Assembly: GCF_001447355.1 (NCBI RefSeq)
Contig: NZ_JXBW01000020.1
Coordinates: forward strand, 1 to 58,507
Length of the DNA: 58,507 nucleotides
DNA from: Alicyclobacillus tolerans
GTDB taxonomy: Bacteria; Bacillota; Bacilli; Alicyclobacillales; Alicyclobacillaceae
Reading direction: 5' to 3'
How positions within the stretch are numbered: the stretch's first letter is position 1; the number at the start of each line of letters is the position of its first letter. Below the pieces are notes generated by a model. That model saw only the letters and a list, made by a program, of their open reading frames with translations. It was not told the origin of the DNA and searched no databases. Below are positions 34,420-43,749 of this stretch, piece after piece. Position numbers and translations under genes: made by a program.

Positions 34420-34737
34420 ATGAGAGTGAATATGTATATCGTGCATTCAACCATTGTCGTGCCTTTGGAGAAGGTGGACGAAGTCATTGCTATCTATCGC
34501 CACCGCACGAGACGCGTCGACAAGTGGCCAGGTTTTCTTTCATTTCAATTGTTGCAAAACGAACATCGCCCCGAAGAGCTGACCGTGCAATTGACCTGGC
34601 AAGACAAAGAGTCGTATTTGGCGTGGGCGCGAAGCGACGATTTTCGCCGCGTGCACGAACTCGAGAAGCGTTATCCGGACGCCGAATTAAAATCCGTGCG
34701 ACCGACAGTCCGGAAGTATCAGGTGGTGGCGGAGTGA
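34420..34737 (+). CDS. ABM-fold monooxygenase (heme-degrading HmoA/IsdG-like candidate)
   Basis: A protein of 105 residues with the ferredoxin-like ABM fold: YIVHSTIVVPLEKVDEVIAIY, WPGFLSFQLLQN, then LTWQDKESYLAWARSDDFRRVHE. W60, W69 and H79 fall in the Wx8WxxSxxF-xx-H pattern shared with IsdG-type heme oxygenases; the Asn of the IsdG triad is not obvious. The family either oxidises polyketides or cleaves heme to bilin-like products. ATG 34420 has CAGAGGA before it; ATG 34432 is an alternative. The next frame begins inside its stop codon, which couples it to the helical protein and the sensor kinase. Confidence 0.7.
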   Translation: MRVNMYIVHSTIVVPLEKVDEVIAIYRHRTRRVDKWPGFLSFQLLQNEHRPEELTVQLTWQDKESYLAWARSDDFRRVHELEKRYPDAELKSVRPTVRKYQVVAE

Positions 34738-35114
34738 TTGAGCAAATTTGTGCAGCGTGGATCGATGACGTGGTGGCAAATTTGTATCGGGAGCATCCCG
34801 AGTGGTACGAGCGATACGGTGAAGTGGGCAGGATCAAGTGTCGCGAGGATAACGTTCATCACGTGCGCCATCTCGAGACTGCGTTTCAGCTTGAGAACAT
34901 GGACATATTCACGGATTATGCAGTTTGGCTGAACGGGATATTAGAAGCGCATGGAATGTCCGTGGAGCATTTGATGGACAACCTGTGCAAGATGGTGGAA
35001 ACCGTTTCTGAAAGGACAGAGTTGACGGCGGAAAGGCGGGCGTTTTTTGCGAAAGCTTTAACGGCCGCCGTGGAAAGATTGCGGTCGCAATGCCGTTCTG
35101 CAGACAAGGGGTGA
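34734..35114 (+). CDS. All-helical protein resembling a domain found with cobalamin-binding modules
   Basis: A protein of 126 residues starting at GTG 34734 within the stop of the preceding gene. It is predicted to be wholly helical. A distinctive block RYGEVGRIKCREDNVHHVRHLE (about residues 27-48) contains Arg, Cys36 and His42/43, then FTDYAVWLNGILEAHGM. From memory, similar ERYGxxGRxxCxEDNxxH blocks occur in bacterial proteins that also carry a B12-binding domain; here it stands alone. It is 5 nt upstream of the CheB-CheR kinase. Function unknown; a sensory ligand- or chromophore-binding role is plausible given the B12 protein nearby. Confidence 0.6.
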   Translation: MIEQICAAWIDDVVANLYREHPEWYERYGEVGRIKCREDNVHHVRHLETAFQLENMDIFTDYAVWLNGILEAHGMSVEHLMDNLCKMVETVSERTELTAERRAFFAKALTAAVERLRSQCRSADKG

Positions 35115-35119
35115 GACGC

Positions 35120-38100
35120 ATGACTTCATCCGAACTGCGACCGTCCTACATCGTAGGGATTGGTGCATCTGCCGGCGGGCTGGAAGCGCTCACGGCTTTG
35201 TTTGAACATCTTGCACCGGATACAGGGATGGCATTCGTCGTCATTCAACACTTATCACCTAACTATCGAAGCTTTATGGCGGAGTTGCTTGGCACGCACA
35301 CGTCGATGCGCATTGTGCAAGCCGAACACGATATGCCCATCGAACCCAACGTCGTCTACTTAAATCCACCGCGTAAGAATCTTTTTATTGAAAATGGGCG
35401 TCTCGTTGTGCACGACCACACAGCGATCAAGGGAGAATTGCATCTTCCTATCGACGGCTGTTTTCATTCGCTTGGGCAGGATATTCGGGAGCGGGCAGTG
35501 GGTGTGGTGCTCTCCGGCACTGGTAGCGACGGTTCGCGCGGTATTGTCACCATCAAGCGCAACGGCGGCAAGGTCTTTGTTCAGGACGAATCGGCGAAAT
35601 TTGACGGTATGCCGCGCAGTGCGTTGGCCTCAGGCGTCGTCGATGCGGTACTACCGCCAGACCAGTTGGCCGCTCAATTAAATAGTCTCGCACGCGGTGA
35701 ACTGATGGTCGGGACCACGCGATCGCATGAGCATGTATCCGGCGAGGATCATGACGATGAGATGGATTCACAAAAATATCAGCGGTTACTGGATTTGCTT
35801 TTTCAAAATACAGGCATCGACTACCAGGTGTACAAGCGCGATGGCGTCATTAGGCGTTTAAAACGAAGGATGGGTATCGAGAACATCCCGGACGTTGAGC
35901 AGTATCTCGAGCTATTGCAGACGCACCCGGAGTCGGTGCAGGATTTGCACAAAGACTTGCTCATTGGTGTGACGAGTTTTTTTCGCGATCCGAAGGCGTT
36001 TCAAATTATATATGAGCAAGTGTTACCCCAGATCTTTGCAAACCGGGCACGCGAGCGGGAAGTGCGTGTTTGGGTGGCTGGTTGCTCGACGGGTGAAGAG
36101 GCCTATTCCATCGCCATCTTGATGCAAGAATATATGGCGGCAACCGGAACGAAGTATAACGTGAAAATCTTTGCGACCGATTTAGATAGGGATGCAATCG
36201 CCTTTGCGGGGGACGGCGTGTATCCCGTCGAGATCGAAAAGGTCGTGAATCGGACGCGACTACAAGCGTTTTTCACGCGCGTCGATGCAGGTTACCAGGT
36301 CAAGCCCGAGATTCGCAAAATGATTATCTTTGCGCCGCATAACATCACGAAAGACCCGCCGTTCATCAATACCGATTTGATTACGTGTCGCAACATGTTG
36401 ATCTATTTACAATCGGACGTGCAGCATCGGATATTGTCACTGTTTCATTTCGCGCTGCATTCTCATGGATTTTTGTTTCTGGGGCCCAGTGAAAGCATTG
36501 GCCGGTTGGCCAATCTGTTTGTGCCCGTGAATACGAAGTGGAACATCTTTCAGCACGCAGATGCGAGCGGTGCGCTGGCATTGTATCAGCAGGCGCCATC
36601 CTTGCCGACGGGTATCAAAGTGGCGTCAGCACACGTCGATTTAGCTCCGCGCGCGGAAGCCGTAAAGCAGCAAACACGGGTGGGCGGGTCATCGCACACG
36701 GACGAACTGTACCGCATTTTTGTCGAGGAGCACATGCCTGCTTGTGTCGTGATCGACGACAAACAGGACGTCGTGTCGTTACACGGAAATGTCAACAAGT
36801 ATCTAGCTCTTGCCAGTGGTAGACCCAGTAACAACGTTCACAAGATGTTCGACTCATCGATTTCGGTGGCTATCGTGACGGCTATCAGTAAGATCCGAAA
36901 GGGCAGCCTGGAAGTCGTTTACGATGACGTGCATATGAAAGATGGCAACGATGTGCGCGTCACTTTGGTGGTTCGCCCGCTTTCCCACAACGTGGACCGT
37001 TTTCGCAACCATGTCTTGGTTCTCTTTAAAGAGGTGGAACGTAGGCCGCAATCGGTGTCCACGTATGGCGATATGGTGACAAGCGTCAACCAGCACGTGA
37101 TTGAACTGGAACGGGAACTGCAGATGTATCAAGAAAAGTTGCAAGTCACGGTCGAGGAGTTAGAGACATCGAACGAAGAACTGCAGGCAACCAATGAGGA
37201 AATTGTTGCTGCCAACGAAGAGTTACAGAGTACGAACGAAGAATTACATTCCGTCAACGAAGAGCTACTGACGATCAACGCGGAATACCAGCTCAACATT
37301 CAGCAGTTGACGGAATTGAACAATGACATGGACAACTTCCTCGCAAGTACGCAAATTGGAACGTTGTTTCTGGATCGCGAGATGAAGGTCAGGCGGTTTA
37401 CGCCAGCAATTACAAAAGAAATCAACTTGCTTGAAGTCGATATTGGGCGGCCCATCTCGCATATCTCGCATCATCTCAAGTACGATGAAATGATTCAGGA
37501 TGCGGAAAAGGTATTGGCCACCAGTATACCGATTGAACGCGAGATCGAAAGCAAGACAGGGCATTGGTACAGTGTCCGGATTTTGCCGTACCGCACGGCT
37601 GAGCAACCCATTAAGGGCACAGTGCTGACATTCGTCGATATCACAAGCATGAAGAAGATGAACGAAGAGCTGCGCAAGTTGTCCTATGCCATTGAGCAAA
37701 GTCCGAGCATCGTCGTCATTACCGACCCATCCGGCGCGATCGAATACGTGAATCCTAAGTTCTGTGAGTGCACGGGCTTTACACACGACGAGATGGTTGG
37801 CAAGGATATCGCGTCACTGCATGTATGGGGCAGTGGTGAGACAAGTTATGCGTCCGTCTGGAACTCGGTGGTCGGCGGGAGTCGCTGGGCAGGCGAGTTG
37901 CCAACCCTGCGCAAGGACGGTACGACATATTGGGAGTCGCTGTCGCTCGTTCCCATTTTGAGCGATCAGGGTGACACGATTCATTACTTGAAGGTTGCGG
38001 AGGATATTACGGAAATCAAGGAAACGGAAGAACTTCTCCGCAAGTCGGAAATGTTGTCCGCTGTCGGAGAGTTGGCGGCGGGCATTGCGCATGAAATTCG

Positions 38101-38719
38101 CAACCCACTGACGGCGTTAAAGGGCTTTACGAAGTTGATTCGCACGGGTTCGCACAGCGAGTCATATTTGGAAATTATGCATCAGGAATTAGAGCGGATC
38201 GAGTCGATTATTAACGAGTTGCTTGTGCTGTCCAAACCGCAGGCGTTACATTTCAAACCGGCCAACTTGGTCGACGTGATTCGAGATGTCGTGATGCTGT
38301 TAGAGACTCAGGCCTTGCTTAATCAGGTGGAGATTGTGTTTGAAACGGCGACGGAAGAGTTGACGATTGAGTGCGTCGAAAACCAGCTGAAGCAGGTGTT
38401 TATCAACCTCGTGAAAAATGCCATTGAGGCGATGCCAAATGGCGGCGTCGTATCCGTGAACTTGGCGTTGACTGCTGACGAAGACGTGCTGTTGACCGTG
38501 CAGGATCAAGGGGTAGGCATTCCTGAGGAGAAGCTGGCGCGACTCGGCGAGCCGTTCTACACGACAAAAGACAAAGGGACAGGCCTTGGCCTTATGGTGA
38601 GCTTCAAAATTGTGGAACAGCACGGCGGAACGATCCGCTATCGCAGTGCCCCGGGACAGGGTACGACGGCAGAAATCCGCTTGCCATTGCACAAATCGCC
38701 GACTGCGGACGCCCGGTAA
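35120..38719 (+). CDS. CheB-CheR-PAS-histidine kinase fusion
   Basis: A protein of 1199 residues. Domains in order: CheB methylesterase (about residues 8-190; catalytic Ser17 in GASAGG, His44 in VIQHL, Asp137 in GTGSDG), CheR methyltransferase (about 225-470; SAM motif [14 protein letters not shown]), a linker, a repetitive Glu/Asn-rich coiled coil (about 656-735, NEELQ repeats), PAS (about 745-855), PAS (about 860-970), HisKA with His991 in AHEIRNPLT, and HATPase ([25 protein letters not shown]). No receiver domain is present. ATG 35120 follows AAGGGGTGAG. It is cytosolic, and its cognate response regulator is not in this cluster. Confidence 0.92.
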   Translation: MTSSELRPSYIVGIGASAGGLEALTALFEHLAPDTGMAFVVIQHLSPNYRSFMAELLGTHTSMRIVQAEHDMPIEPNVVYLNPPRKNLFIENGRLVVHDHTAIKGELHLPIDGCFHSLGQDIRERAVGVVLSGTGSDGSRGIVTIKRNGGKVFVQDESAKFDGMPRSALASGVVDAVLPPDQLAAQLNSLARGELMVGTTRSHEHVSGEDHDDEMDSQKYQRLLDLLFQNTGIDYQVYKRDGVIRRLKRRMGIENIPDVEQYLELLQTHPESVQDLHKDLLIGVTSFFRDPKAFQIIYEQVLPQIFANRAREREVRVWVAGCSTGEEAYSIAILMQEYMAATGTKYNVKIFATDLDRDAIAFAGDGVYPVEIEKVVNRTRLQAFFTRVDAGYQVKPEIRKMIIFAPHNITKDPPFINTDLITCRNMLIYLQSDVQHRILSLFHFALHSHGFLFLGPSESIGRLANLFVPVNTKWNIFQHADASGALALYQQAPSLPTGIKVASAHVDLAPRAEAVKQQTRVGGSSHTDELYRIFVEEHMPACVVIDDKQDVVSLHGNVNKYLALASGRPSNNVHKMFDSSISVAIVTAISKIRKGSLEVVYDDVHMKDGNDVRVTLVVRPLSHNVDRFRNHVLVLFKEVERRPQSVSTYGDMVTSVNQHVIELERELQMYQEKLQVTVEELETSNEELQATNEEIVAANEELQSTNEELHSVNEELLTINAEYQLNIQQLTELNNDMDNFLASTQIGTLFLDREMKVRRFTPAITKEINLLEVDIGRPISHISHHLKYDEMIQDAEKVLATSIPIEREIESKTGHWYSVRILPYRTAEQPIKGTVLTFVDITSMKKMNEELRKLSYAIEQSPSIVVITDPSGAIEYVNPKFCECTGFTHDEMVGKDIASLHVWGSGETSYASVWNSVVGGSRWAGELPTLRKDGTTYWESLSLVPILSDQGDTIHYLKVAEDITEIKETEELLRKSEMLSAVGELAAGIAHEIRNPLTALKGFTKLIRTGSHSESYLEIMHQELERIESIINELLVLSKPQALHFKPANLVDVIRDVVMLLETQALLNQVEIVFETATEELTIECVENQLKQVFINLVKNAIEAMPNGGVVSVNLALTADEDVLLTVQDQGVGIPEEKLARLGEPFYTTKDKGTGLGLMVSFKIVEQHGGTIRYRSAPGQGTTAEIRLPLHKSPTADAR

Positions 38720-38753
38720 ACGGGCGCTCGCGATCGGCGATTTTCATGCCCCA

Positions 38754-39314
38754 TCACAATGCCACTTGTGCGTGTTCTTGAATTAATGTGCGCAGGCTAT
38801 CCAGTTCCTTCAGAATCAGTTCGGCATAGATGCCTTTGCCGATTTCAATCAGGTCGCTATGCAAGATTCCCATCAGTTCTTCGATAGTATGGATAGATTG
38901 GTTAATGTGGCTCCAGATCTCTTCTTGTGATTCCTGGGTAGTTTGAATAGACTCCCCGCTGACACGATGCTGTTCCAGTCGCGCCACCGAGTGTAAGACC
39001 TCTTCCAAATCGGATTGCCGCGGTACGCAGGCGACAAAGCCAATCGTATCTCCATCCTCTGTCGTGCGCCAACGGTGATACACATCGAACAGGCCAATGC
39101 CTTGCGGCATGCAGAAGTTTAACTCGACTTTAATTCCCGACATCGATGGGCACAAAAAGCGGGATAACTTTGTGCGACTGCCGTGATCGATCACGTCAAG
39201 GATATTTGCTACTTTTTTGCCGAAGGTCGCTTTTGCCGTGTCGGACATTTGGATCACGTCATAGTTTTCGAAGACGATGAATCCAGGCACAGGTAGATGT
39301 TCCAAGGCGTGCAT
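38754..39314 (-). CDS. PAS-like regulatory protein
   Basis: A protein of 186 residues. The first half (LPVPGFIVFENYDVIQMSD, then FCMPQGIGLFDVYHRW and DTIGFVACVPRQSDLEEVL) resembles a PAS fold. The second half is a helical, probably coiled-coil region (SQEEIWSHINQSIHTIEELMGI...GKGIYAELILKELDSL). There is no output domain, so it probably works by protein contact. It starts 15 bp after the B12-binding gene, in the same direction, so they form an operon and likely one signalling pathway. AGGAG lies 12 nt upstream of ATG. Confidence 0.65.
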   Translation of the reverse strand: MHALEHLPVPGFIVFENYDVIQMSDTAKATFGKKVANILDVIDHGSRTKLSRFLCPSMSGIKVELNFCMPQGIGLFDVYHRWRTTEDGDTIGFVACVPRQSDLEEVLHSVARLEQHRVSGESIQTTQESQEEIWSHINQSIHTIEELMGILHSDLIEIGKGIYAELILKELDSLRTLIQEHAQVAL

Positions 39315-39329
39315 TGCGTGTTCAGACTC

Positions 39330-39977
39330 CTATTGTGCGTGGGCTTTGGACTGGGCGCGCAGCGCCAGCCACTCTTGCAAGTGTAAGATGTCGTTGATGA
39401 TCAATGCGCTGTCGCCAACATACGGGCGCAAATCATACATCTGTGTCAATCTGCCGCCAATTAAGAGCGTCGGATGATGGGCGAGGGAGCCCAGTTCTTG
39501 CACATACGTCTTCAGCTTCGGTAGATGATAGACTATCGAGACAGACATGCCAATGATGTCTGGGTGCCAACGCAAGGCTGCCAGCAAGGCGTATTCAAGA
39601 GGAAGGTCTTTGCCATACAGGCGCGTTTCAAATCCGCATTCCTCAAAACACGACGCTACCATTTTGATGCCGAGATCGTGTTGCTCACCTTCAATACAAA
39701 ATAACATAGCCTTACCTTGTGTCGGGGGGACCACTCTGCTCGGTTGGCACCGCTTGAGTAGTGCATCGCAGACAGACGACGCCAGGTGCTCATCAGCCAC
39801 AGAAATCAAATTTGCCTCCCAAAGTTCGCCGATGTGCCGCATCGCCTTGCACAGCAAAACGTCGTAGATATAGGCAAGGTTTGCACCGCCCTGCACGTAC
39901 GTTTGAATGACTCCCCATGCGGCTGCCTCGTCGCCTTCTAGCAGAGGCTTTACCAATTTGAGTGCGTCAAATACCAT
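39330..39977 (-). CDS. Cobalamin-binding sensor protein with CarH-like W-x9-EH motif
   Basis: A protein of 215 residues. A four-helix cap (about residues 5-80) contains W53, then nine residues, then E63-H64: the W-x9-EH signature of adenosylcobalamin photoreceptors of the CarH/LitR type. A Rossmann-type B12-binding domain follows with EGEQHDLG (axial His100), exactly 41 residues to S145-V-S147, and 26 residues to GG174-175, matching the DxHxxG-x41-SxL-x26-28-GG rule apart from Glu for Asp. There is no MerR DNA-binding domain, so output must be through partners. AAGGAGACCGCC precedes ATG 39977. Confidence 0.88.
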   Translation of the reverse strand: MVFDALKLVKPLLEGDEAAAWGVIQTYVQGGANLAYIYDVLLCKAMRHIGELWEANLISVADEHLASSVCDALLKRCQPSRVVPPTQGKAMLFCIEGEQHDLGIKMVASCFEECGFETRLYGKDLPLEYALLAALRWHPDIIGMSVSIVYHLPKLKTYVQELGSLAHHPTLLIGGRLTQMYDLRPYVGDSALIINDILHLQEWLALRAQSKAHAQ

Positions 39978-40158
39978 GGCGGTCTCCTTATCTATCCGAG
40001 TGTTCTATGCGTTGGCATGCAAGTTCCATAAAGCGGGCGAAGATGTGGAAGGATTATAGCGTCAATAGTTCAAGCATAGTCACCCGGTCCAATAGAAGCA
40101 ACAGGAAGTTTCCGCGCCTCCTGCTACTGTTTTTAGCCTACTTTCAGCTTTTGTTCAG

Positions 40159-40182
40159 ATGTCTTTCAACGAACAAAGACAT
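40159..40182 (+). promoter_or_regulatory. Perfect 8-bp inverted repeat upstream of gtrA operon
   Basis: ATGTCTTT (40159-40166) and AAAGACAT (40175-40182), separated by 8 nt, lie 50 bp before the gtrA-like start and 180 bp from the divergent B12 gene. The arrangement suits an operator for a dimeric regulator; no T-run follows, so it is not a terminator. Confidence 0.4.
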
Positions 40183-40232
40183 ACTGAGTAGGGTTACTCG
40201 TCTCAGGCAGCGGAAAGGGGACGAATCGACGC

Positions 40233-40691
40233 ATGGTGGGCATCCATTTTGCGGGAAGCAAGGTACAGAAGATTGCCCGCCAGGTTCTAGCTTTTAGCTT
40301 GGGTGGCGTGCTGAATACCGCGGTCGATTCAGGAGTTTTTTGGATACTGGAACATGGGATGCACTGGGCACCCTGGTGGGCACAAGTGATTTCGTATCTG
40401 TGTGGATTTTGCAATAGTTTTCTTTGGAATCGTCGGTTTACATTCGAGCGGAAAGGCATGGATTTGTGCCAGGTTGGCCGCTTTGCACTGGTAAATGCCA
40501 TCTCCCTTGTCGTCTCCATATGCGCGCTGCTCTGGCTGCGGCACAGTGCCATGCCGATGATGGCTGATAAACTTTGCGTGACGGCGATCACGATGTTGAT
40601 CAATTTTGCAGGAGGAAAGTGGTGGGTATGGCGTGACAACGACGCAAACACTATACAATCCGGCCCAGATTCGGCTCCTTGTCGTCGATGA
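40233..40691 (+). CDS. GtrA-like membrane protein
   Basis: A protein of 152 residues with four membrane helices and the GtrA pattern: FSLGGVLNTAVDSGVFWIL in TM1, YLCGFCNSFLWNRRFTFE between TM2 and TM3, and a C-terminal INFAGGKWWVWR. GtrA proteins are proposed flippases or adaptors in glycan modification or export. AAGGGGACGAATCGACGC precedes ATG 40233. Its 3' end overlaps the start of the response regulator, so it is part of a three-gene operon with a two-component system. Confidence 0.85.
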   Translation: MVGIHFAGSKVQKIARQVLAFSLGGVLNTAVDSGVFWILEHGMHWAPWWAQVISYLCGFCNSFLWNRRFTFERKGMDLCQVGRFALVNAISLVVSICALLWLRHSAMPMMADKLCVTAITMLINFAGGKWWVWRDNDANTIQSGPDSAPCRR

Positions 40692-41337
40692 TGAGATAAG
40701 CATCGTTAAGTTTCTTGAACTGGGTCTCAAACGCGAAGGGTATGATGTGCGTATCGCCCAAGATGGTATTCATGCGATCAATCTCGCTCGTCAACAGTTG
40801 CCCCATGTCGTGATTCTCGATGTGATGATGCCAGGACCGGACGGCTTTGAAGTGTGTGGCATGCTGAAGCGGTTGGGCGATGTCGCCGTCATTCTGCTCA
40901 CGGCGCGCGACGCGATCGATGACCGCGTCAAAGGTTTAATGGGTGGTGCCGACGATTATTTGGTAAAACCGTTCAGTTTTCAGGAACTGCTCGCTCGCAT
41001 TCACGCTCGCGTACGCAATCAGTTTCCACAACTTCTGTTGCGCCGCCAGATTGGTCCCTTTGTCATCGACGACGCTCGCAAGGAAATCTGGTATCGCGAC
41101 GAATTGTTGCGGCTATCGACGACAGAGTATGAACTTCTGCACTATCTGGTACGCAACAACGGTATTGTTTTAAGCAAAGCGCAAATTTTGGACGCAGTGT
41201 GGGGCTACGACTTTGGCGGCCAGGATAATATTGTCGAAGTTTACATCAGTGTGCTTAGGGATAAGCTCTGCGATACGGAAAGAACGCTGATTCGTACGCT
41301 GCGGGGGCAGGGATACCGGGTGGATATTGAACGATGA
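40633..41337 (+). CDS. OmpR-family response regulator
   Basis: A protein of 234 residues: receiver domain with the acidic pair VVDDE, phosphorylatable Asp63 in VILDVMMPG, TAR and KPF motifs; then a winged-helix Trans_reg_C domain with LSTTEYELLHYLVRN and VYISVLRDKL...IRTLRGQGYRVD. GTG 40633, with GGTGGG 6 nt before it, is a likely start inside the end of gtrA; TTG 40606 is the longest alternative. The stop overlaps the kinase gene by 4 bases. Confidence 0.9.
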   Translation: MTTTQTLYNPAQIRLLVVDDEISIVKFLELGLKREGYDVRIAQDGIHAINLARQQLPHVVILDVMMPGPDGFEVCGMLKRLGDVAVILLTARDAIDDRVKGLMGGADDYLVKPFSFQELLARIHARVRNQFPQLLLRRQIGPFVIDDARKEIWYRDELLRLSTTEYELLHYLVRNNGIVLSKAQILDAVWGYDFGGQDNIVEVYISVLRDKLCDTERTLIRTLRGQGYRVDIER

Positions 41338-42860
41338 TGTTGTGGAGACATGCCAAAACACGGCTGCATGAGCTTGGAGTACGAGTGCGCGAAAAGCCAC
41401 TGAGTTTGCAACTTGTCATGGCCTCACTGCTGCTGTTAAGCGGCGTCATGGCGATCATCGGCGGCGTGCAGGCCGTGTTCATGCGTCAATTCTTGTACCA
41501 GCAGACAGCGCGATCACTACATCAGGACATCATGTCGACGCCAGGACAAGTGTGGATGTGGTTGGCCACACAAGCGGCGTCCTCCACCGCCGGTCCAGCC
41601 ATACACATGCAGCCCATGCCGTTTCTTGAACCTGGTGGCACCATCGCGTATGTCGATATGACAGGAAACGTTCACCCTATTCTTGCGTCCGCTCGCGTAC
41701 CCGTGTTGCCGCGCCAAGATTATGAGGCCATGTTGACATTTGGCGTAGGGTTGGCCTCGTACCGCCTTGTTGCGACAAACGTAGGTCAGGAGCTAGTTGT
41801 CACATCGATCATTGGTAGACCGGATAACCCTACCGGCCTTGTGCAAATTTCAGTGCCGACCGCGACGCTCAACACCATGGTCTGGCGGCAGTTGCGCCTG
41901 TATGGCGTGATTGCATTTGCTGCGCTGGCAGTTGGATCGATACTCTACATTCCCTTGGTTAGGCGTACGCTCGTTCCCTTGCGCCGAGTGGTCGATCACG
42001 CTCATCGCTTTAACATTGGCAACCTTGAAGAGCGCGTTCCACTTGCCAAAGGCATGCAAGCAGAAGTCAAGTCACTCGCTACGTCATTCAACGCAATGCT
42101 CGATAGAATTGCGACGGCGTTTCAAGCGGAACGTGAAGCTAAAGAGCAGATGCGACAATTTGTGGCCGACGCATCGCATGAATTGCGTACACCATTGACC
42201 GCCATCGGCGGGTACATTGAAGTTTTGCTGCGCGGAGGAGAGTTTACGACAACTGAATTACAGGATGCTTTGCGGCAGATGCACGGCGAAACACGGCGAT
42301 TATCTTCATTGGTTCAGCAATTGTTGGAACTAGCCCAGGTAGATCAAACCGAAGGTGATGCATATCGCCAATTGCCATTCGGCGACGTTGACATTGCTCG
42401 CTTGGTTGTTGACATGAAGCCTATCTTAGAGATGATTGTGCAAGGCCGGGATCTGCGGCTTGAGGTGCCCGTAAGCGCAGTAATGGTCCGTGGAAATGCG
42501 GCGGCGTTGAGACAAGTAATCATGAATCTCGTGCAAAACGCAGCCCAACATACATCGCCTGCGAACGGTCGTATTGCGCTCGTTGTGAAGAATGTGCCGG
42601 GCAAGGCGCAATTGTGTGTCGCAGACAATGGTGTTGGCGTAGCAAAGGAACATCAAGTTCGCCTGTTTGAACGGTTCTATCGGGTGGACTCCGCCAGATC
42701 GCGCGCGAACGGTGGTGCCGGTCTTGGATTGGCGATTTGCAAGTCACTGGTGGAAGTTCATCACGGCGAAATTTGGTGTGAAAGCGAGCCGGGTCAAGGG
42801 GCAACTTTTGTGGTCGAGTTGCCACTGAAACCTGCCGTGAGTGAGGATGGACGCGGTTGA
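41334..42860 (+). CDS. Membrane sensor histidine kinase
   Basis: A protein of 508 residues: N-terminal helix, an extracellular domain of about 140 residues, second helix (about 190-210), HAMP domain (RRTLVPLRRVVDHAHRF), HisKA with His282 in DASHELRTPLTA, and HATPase with N-box NLVQNAAQH, DNGVGV and GAGLGLAICKS. It should phosphorylate the coupled OmpR regulator. The ligand of the outer domain is not known. The context (gtrA upstream; polysaccharide synthase downstream) suggests control of surface glycan genes. Confidence 0.92.
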   Translation: MMLWRHAKTRLHELGVRVREKPLSLQLVMASLLLLSGVMAIIGGVQAVFMRQFLYQQTARSLHQDIMSTPGQVWMWLATQAASSTAGPAIHMQPMPFLEPGGTIAYVDMTGNVHPILASARVPVLPRQDYEAMLTFGVGLASYRLVATNVGQELVVTSIIGRPDNPTGLVQISVPTATLNTMVWRQLRLYGVIAFAALAVGSILYIPLVRRTLVPLRRVVDHAHRFNIGNLEERVPLAKGMQAEVKSLATSFNAMLDRIATAFQAEREAKEQMRQFVADASHELRTPLTAIGGYIEVLLRGGEFTTTELQDALRQMHGETRRLSSLVQQLLELAQVDQTEGDAYRQLPFGDVDIARLVVDMKPILEMIVQGRDLRLEVPVSAVMVRGNAAALRQVIMNLVQNAAQHTSPANGRIALVVKNVPGKAQLCVADNGVGVAKEHQVRLFERFYRVDSARSRANGGAGLGLAICKSLVEVHHGEIWCESEPGQGATFVVELPLKPAVSEDGRG

Positions 42861-42975
42861 GGGGGCAGGAAGATGCAGTTCATAGGCTCAATTCTCTTCT
42901 ATTATCTTGCTGAGAATCGATTGTTGATTATATAATCGTGCACAATGGATTTCGTTATCATGAGGAGGACTCCCG

Positions 42976-43749
42976 TTGCCCAAAGCGAAATTGGCCATGA
43001 CCATCTCTCTGGCTGTTCTCTGCATCCCAATCACATGGACATTATCCGGAATGCTGCCGCAAGCCATCTGGGAGTGTTTGGTCGCTGTCGTGGTCGCCTC
43101 GGCGTTTGTCTATCTATTTATGGGCAATGTAGCTTCGTTCGTGTGGTTGGCGGCACAGATATTTATCACAGGTTCCGGTGTTACAGTTTATGCATGGCGA
43201 AGAGGTCTCGCGATGGGAGGGGAGTGGCGATGGATTGCCTTACACCTTCTCTATGTCATGTTGAGTGTGTCTGTATGGCTTTGTGTTTCCTTCCTGAAAG
43301 GAATGGCTGAGCAACTACTCCATTTACATTCCAAAGTAAATTCCTTGGAAAAGACGGTATCACAAGATGGTCTATTGACCGCGCACGAGTTTGTGTATCA
43401 GGTGGACGCGGCGCTGAGGAACATGGCACGCCGAGAGGAGACTGGCTACCTGCTTATCCTTTGCGTACGTGCCAAGCATAGCAAAAATGCCCTTTTTCAC
43501 TCGTTGGCGAGTGCGGCAGTGCAATCCGTGCGTGAACGATTCGATCTTGTCGGTGTCATTGACAATTGTATTTATATGTTGTTGCAACGAACAGAAGGAG
43601 AAGGTGTTGACACGGTATTGGAGCGCATAGCGGCGCGGATGGGATCGTATATCATCCCTTCGTTTAGAGATTGGGTCGACGTGGAACGCATACCGCTGCC
43701 AGTGGGAGCGACCGTCGAATCCATAGGACTGCAGGAGTACTTGGCATGA
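42976..43749 (+). CDS. Membrane protein with a degenerate GGDEF-like domain (YdaK-like)
   Basis: A protein of 257 residues: three or four membrane helices (residues about 5-105), a short coiled linker (HSKVNSLEKTVSQ), then a domain beginning DGLLTAHEFVYQVDAAL, where GGDEF proteins carry DxLTGLxNR, and containing LVGVIDNCIYMLL where GGDEF should stand. The signature residues are lost, so it cannot be an active cyclase. This layout matches Bacillus YdaK, a c-di-GMP receptor controlling the YdaLMN polysaccharide machinery. TTG 42976 follows GAGGAGG by 7 nt. It overlaps the GT2 start (ATGA). Confidence 0.6.
   Translation: MPKAKLAMTISLAVLCIPITWTLSGMLPQAIWECLVAVVVASAFVYLFMGNVASFVWLAAQIFITGSGVTVYAWRRGLAMGGEWRWIALHLLYVMLSVSVWLCVSFLKGMAEQLLHLHSKVNSLEKTVSQDGLLTAHEFVYQVDAALRNMARREETGYLLILCVRAKHSKNALFHSLASAAVQSVRERFDLVGVIDNCIYMLLQRTEGEGVDTVLERIAARMGSYIIPSFRDWVDVERIPLPVGATVESIGLQEYLA

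Noticed and set aside
36854-37144. Minus-strand frames inside the CheB-CheR kinase and other large genes
   Set aside because: They are antisense shadows with no ribosome sites and no recognisable protein features.
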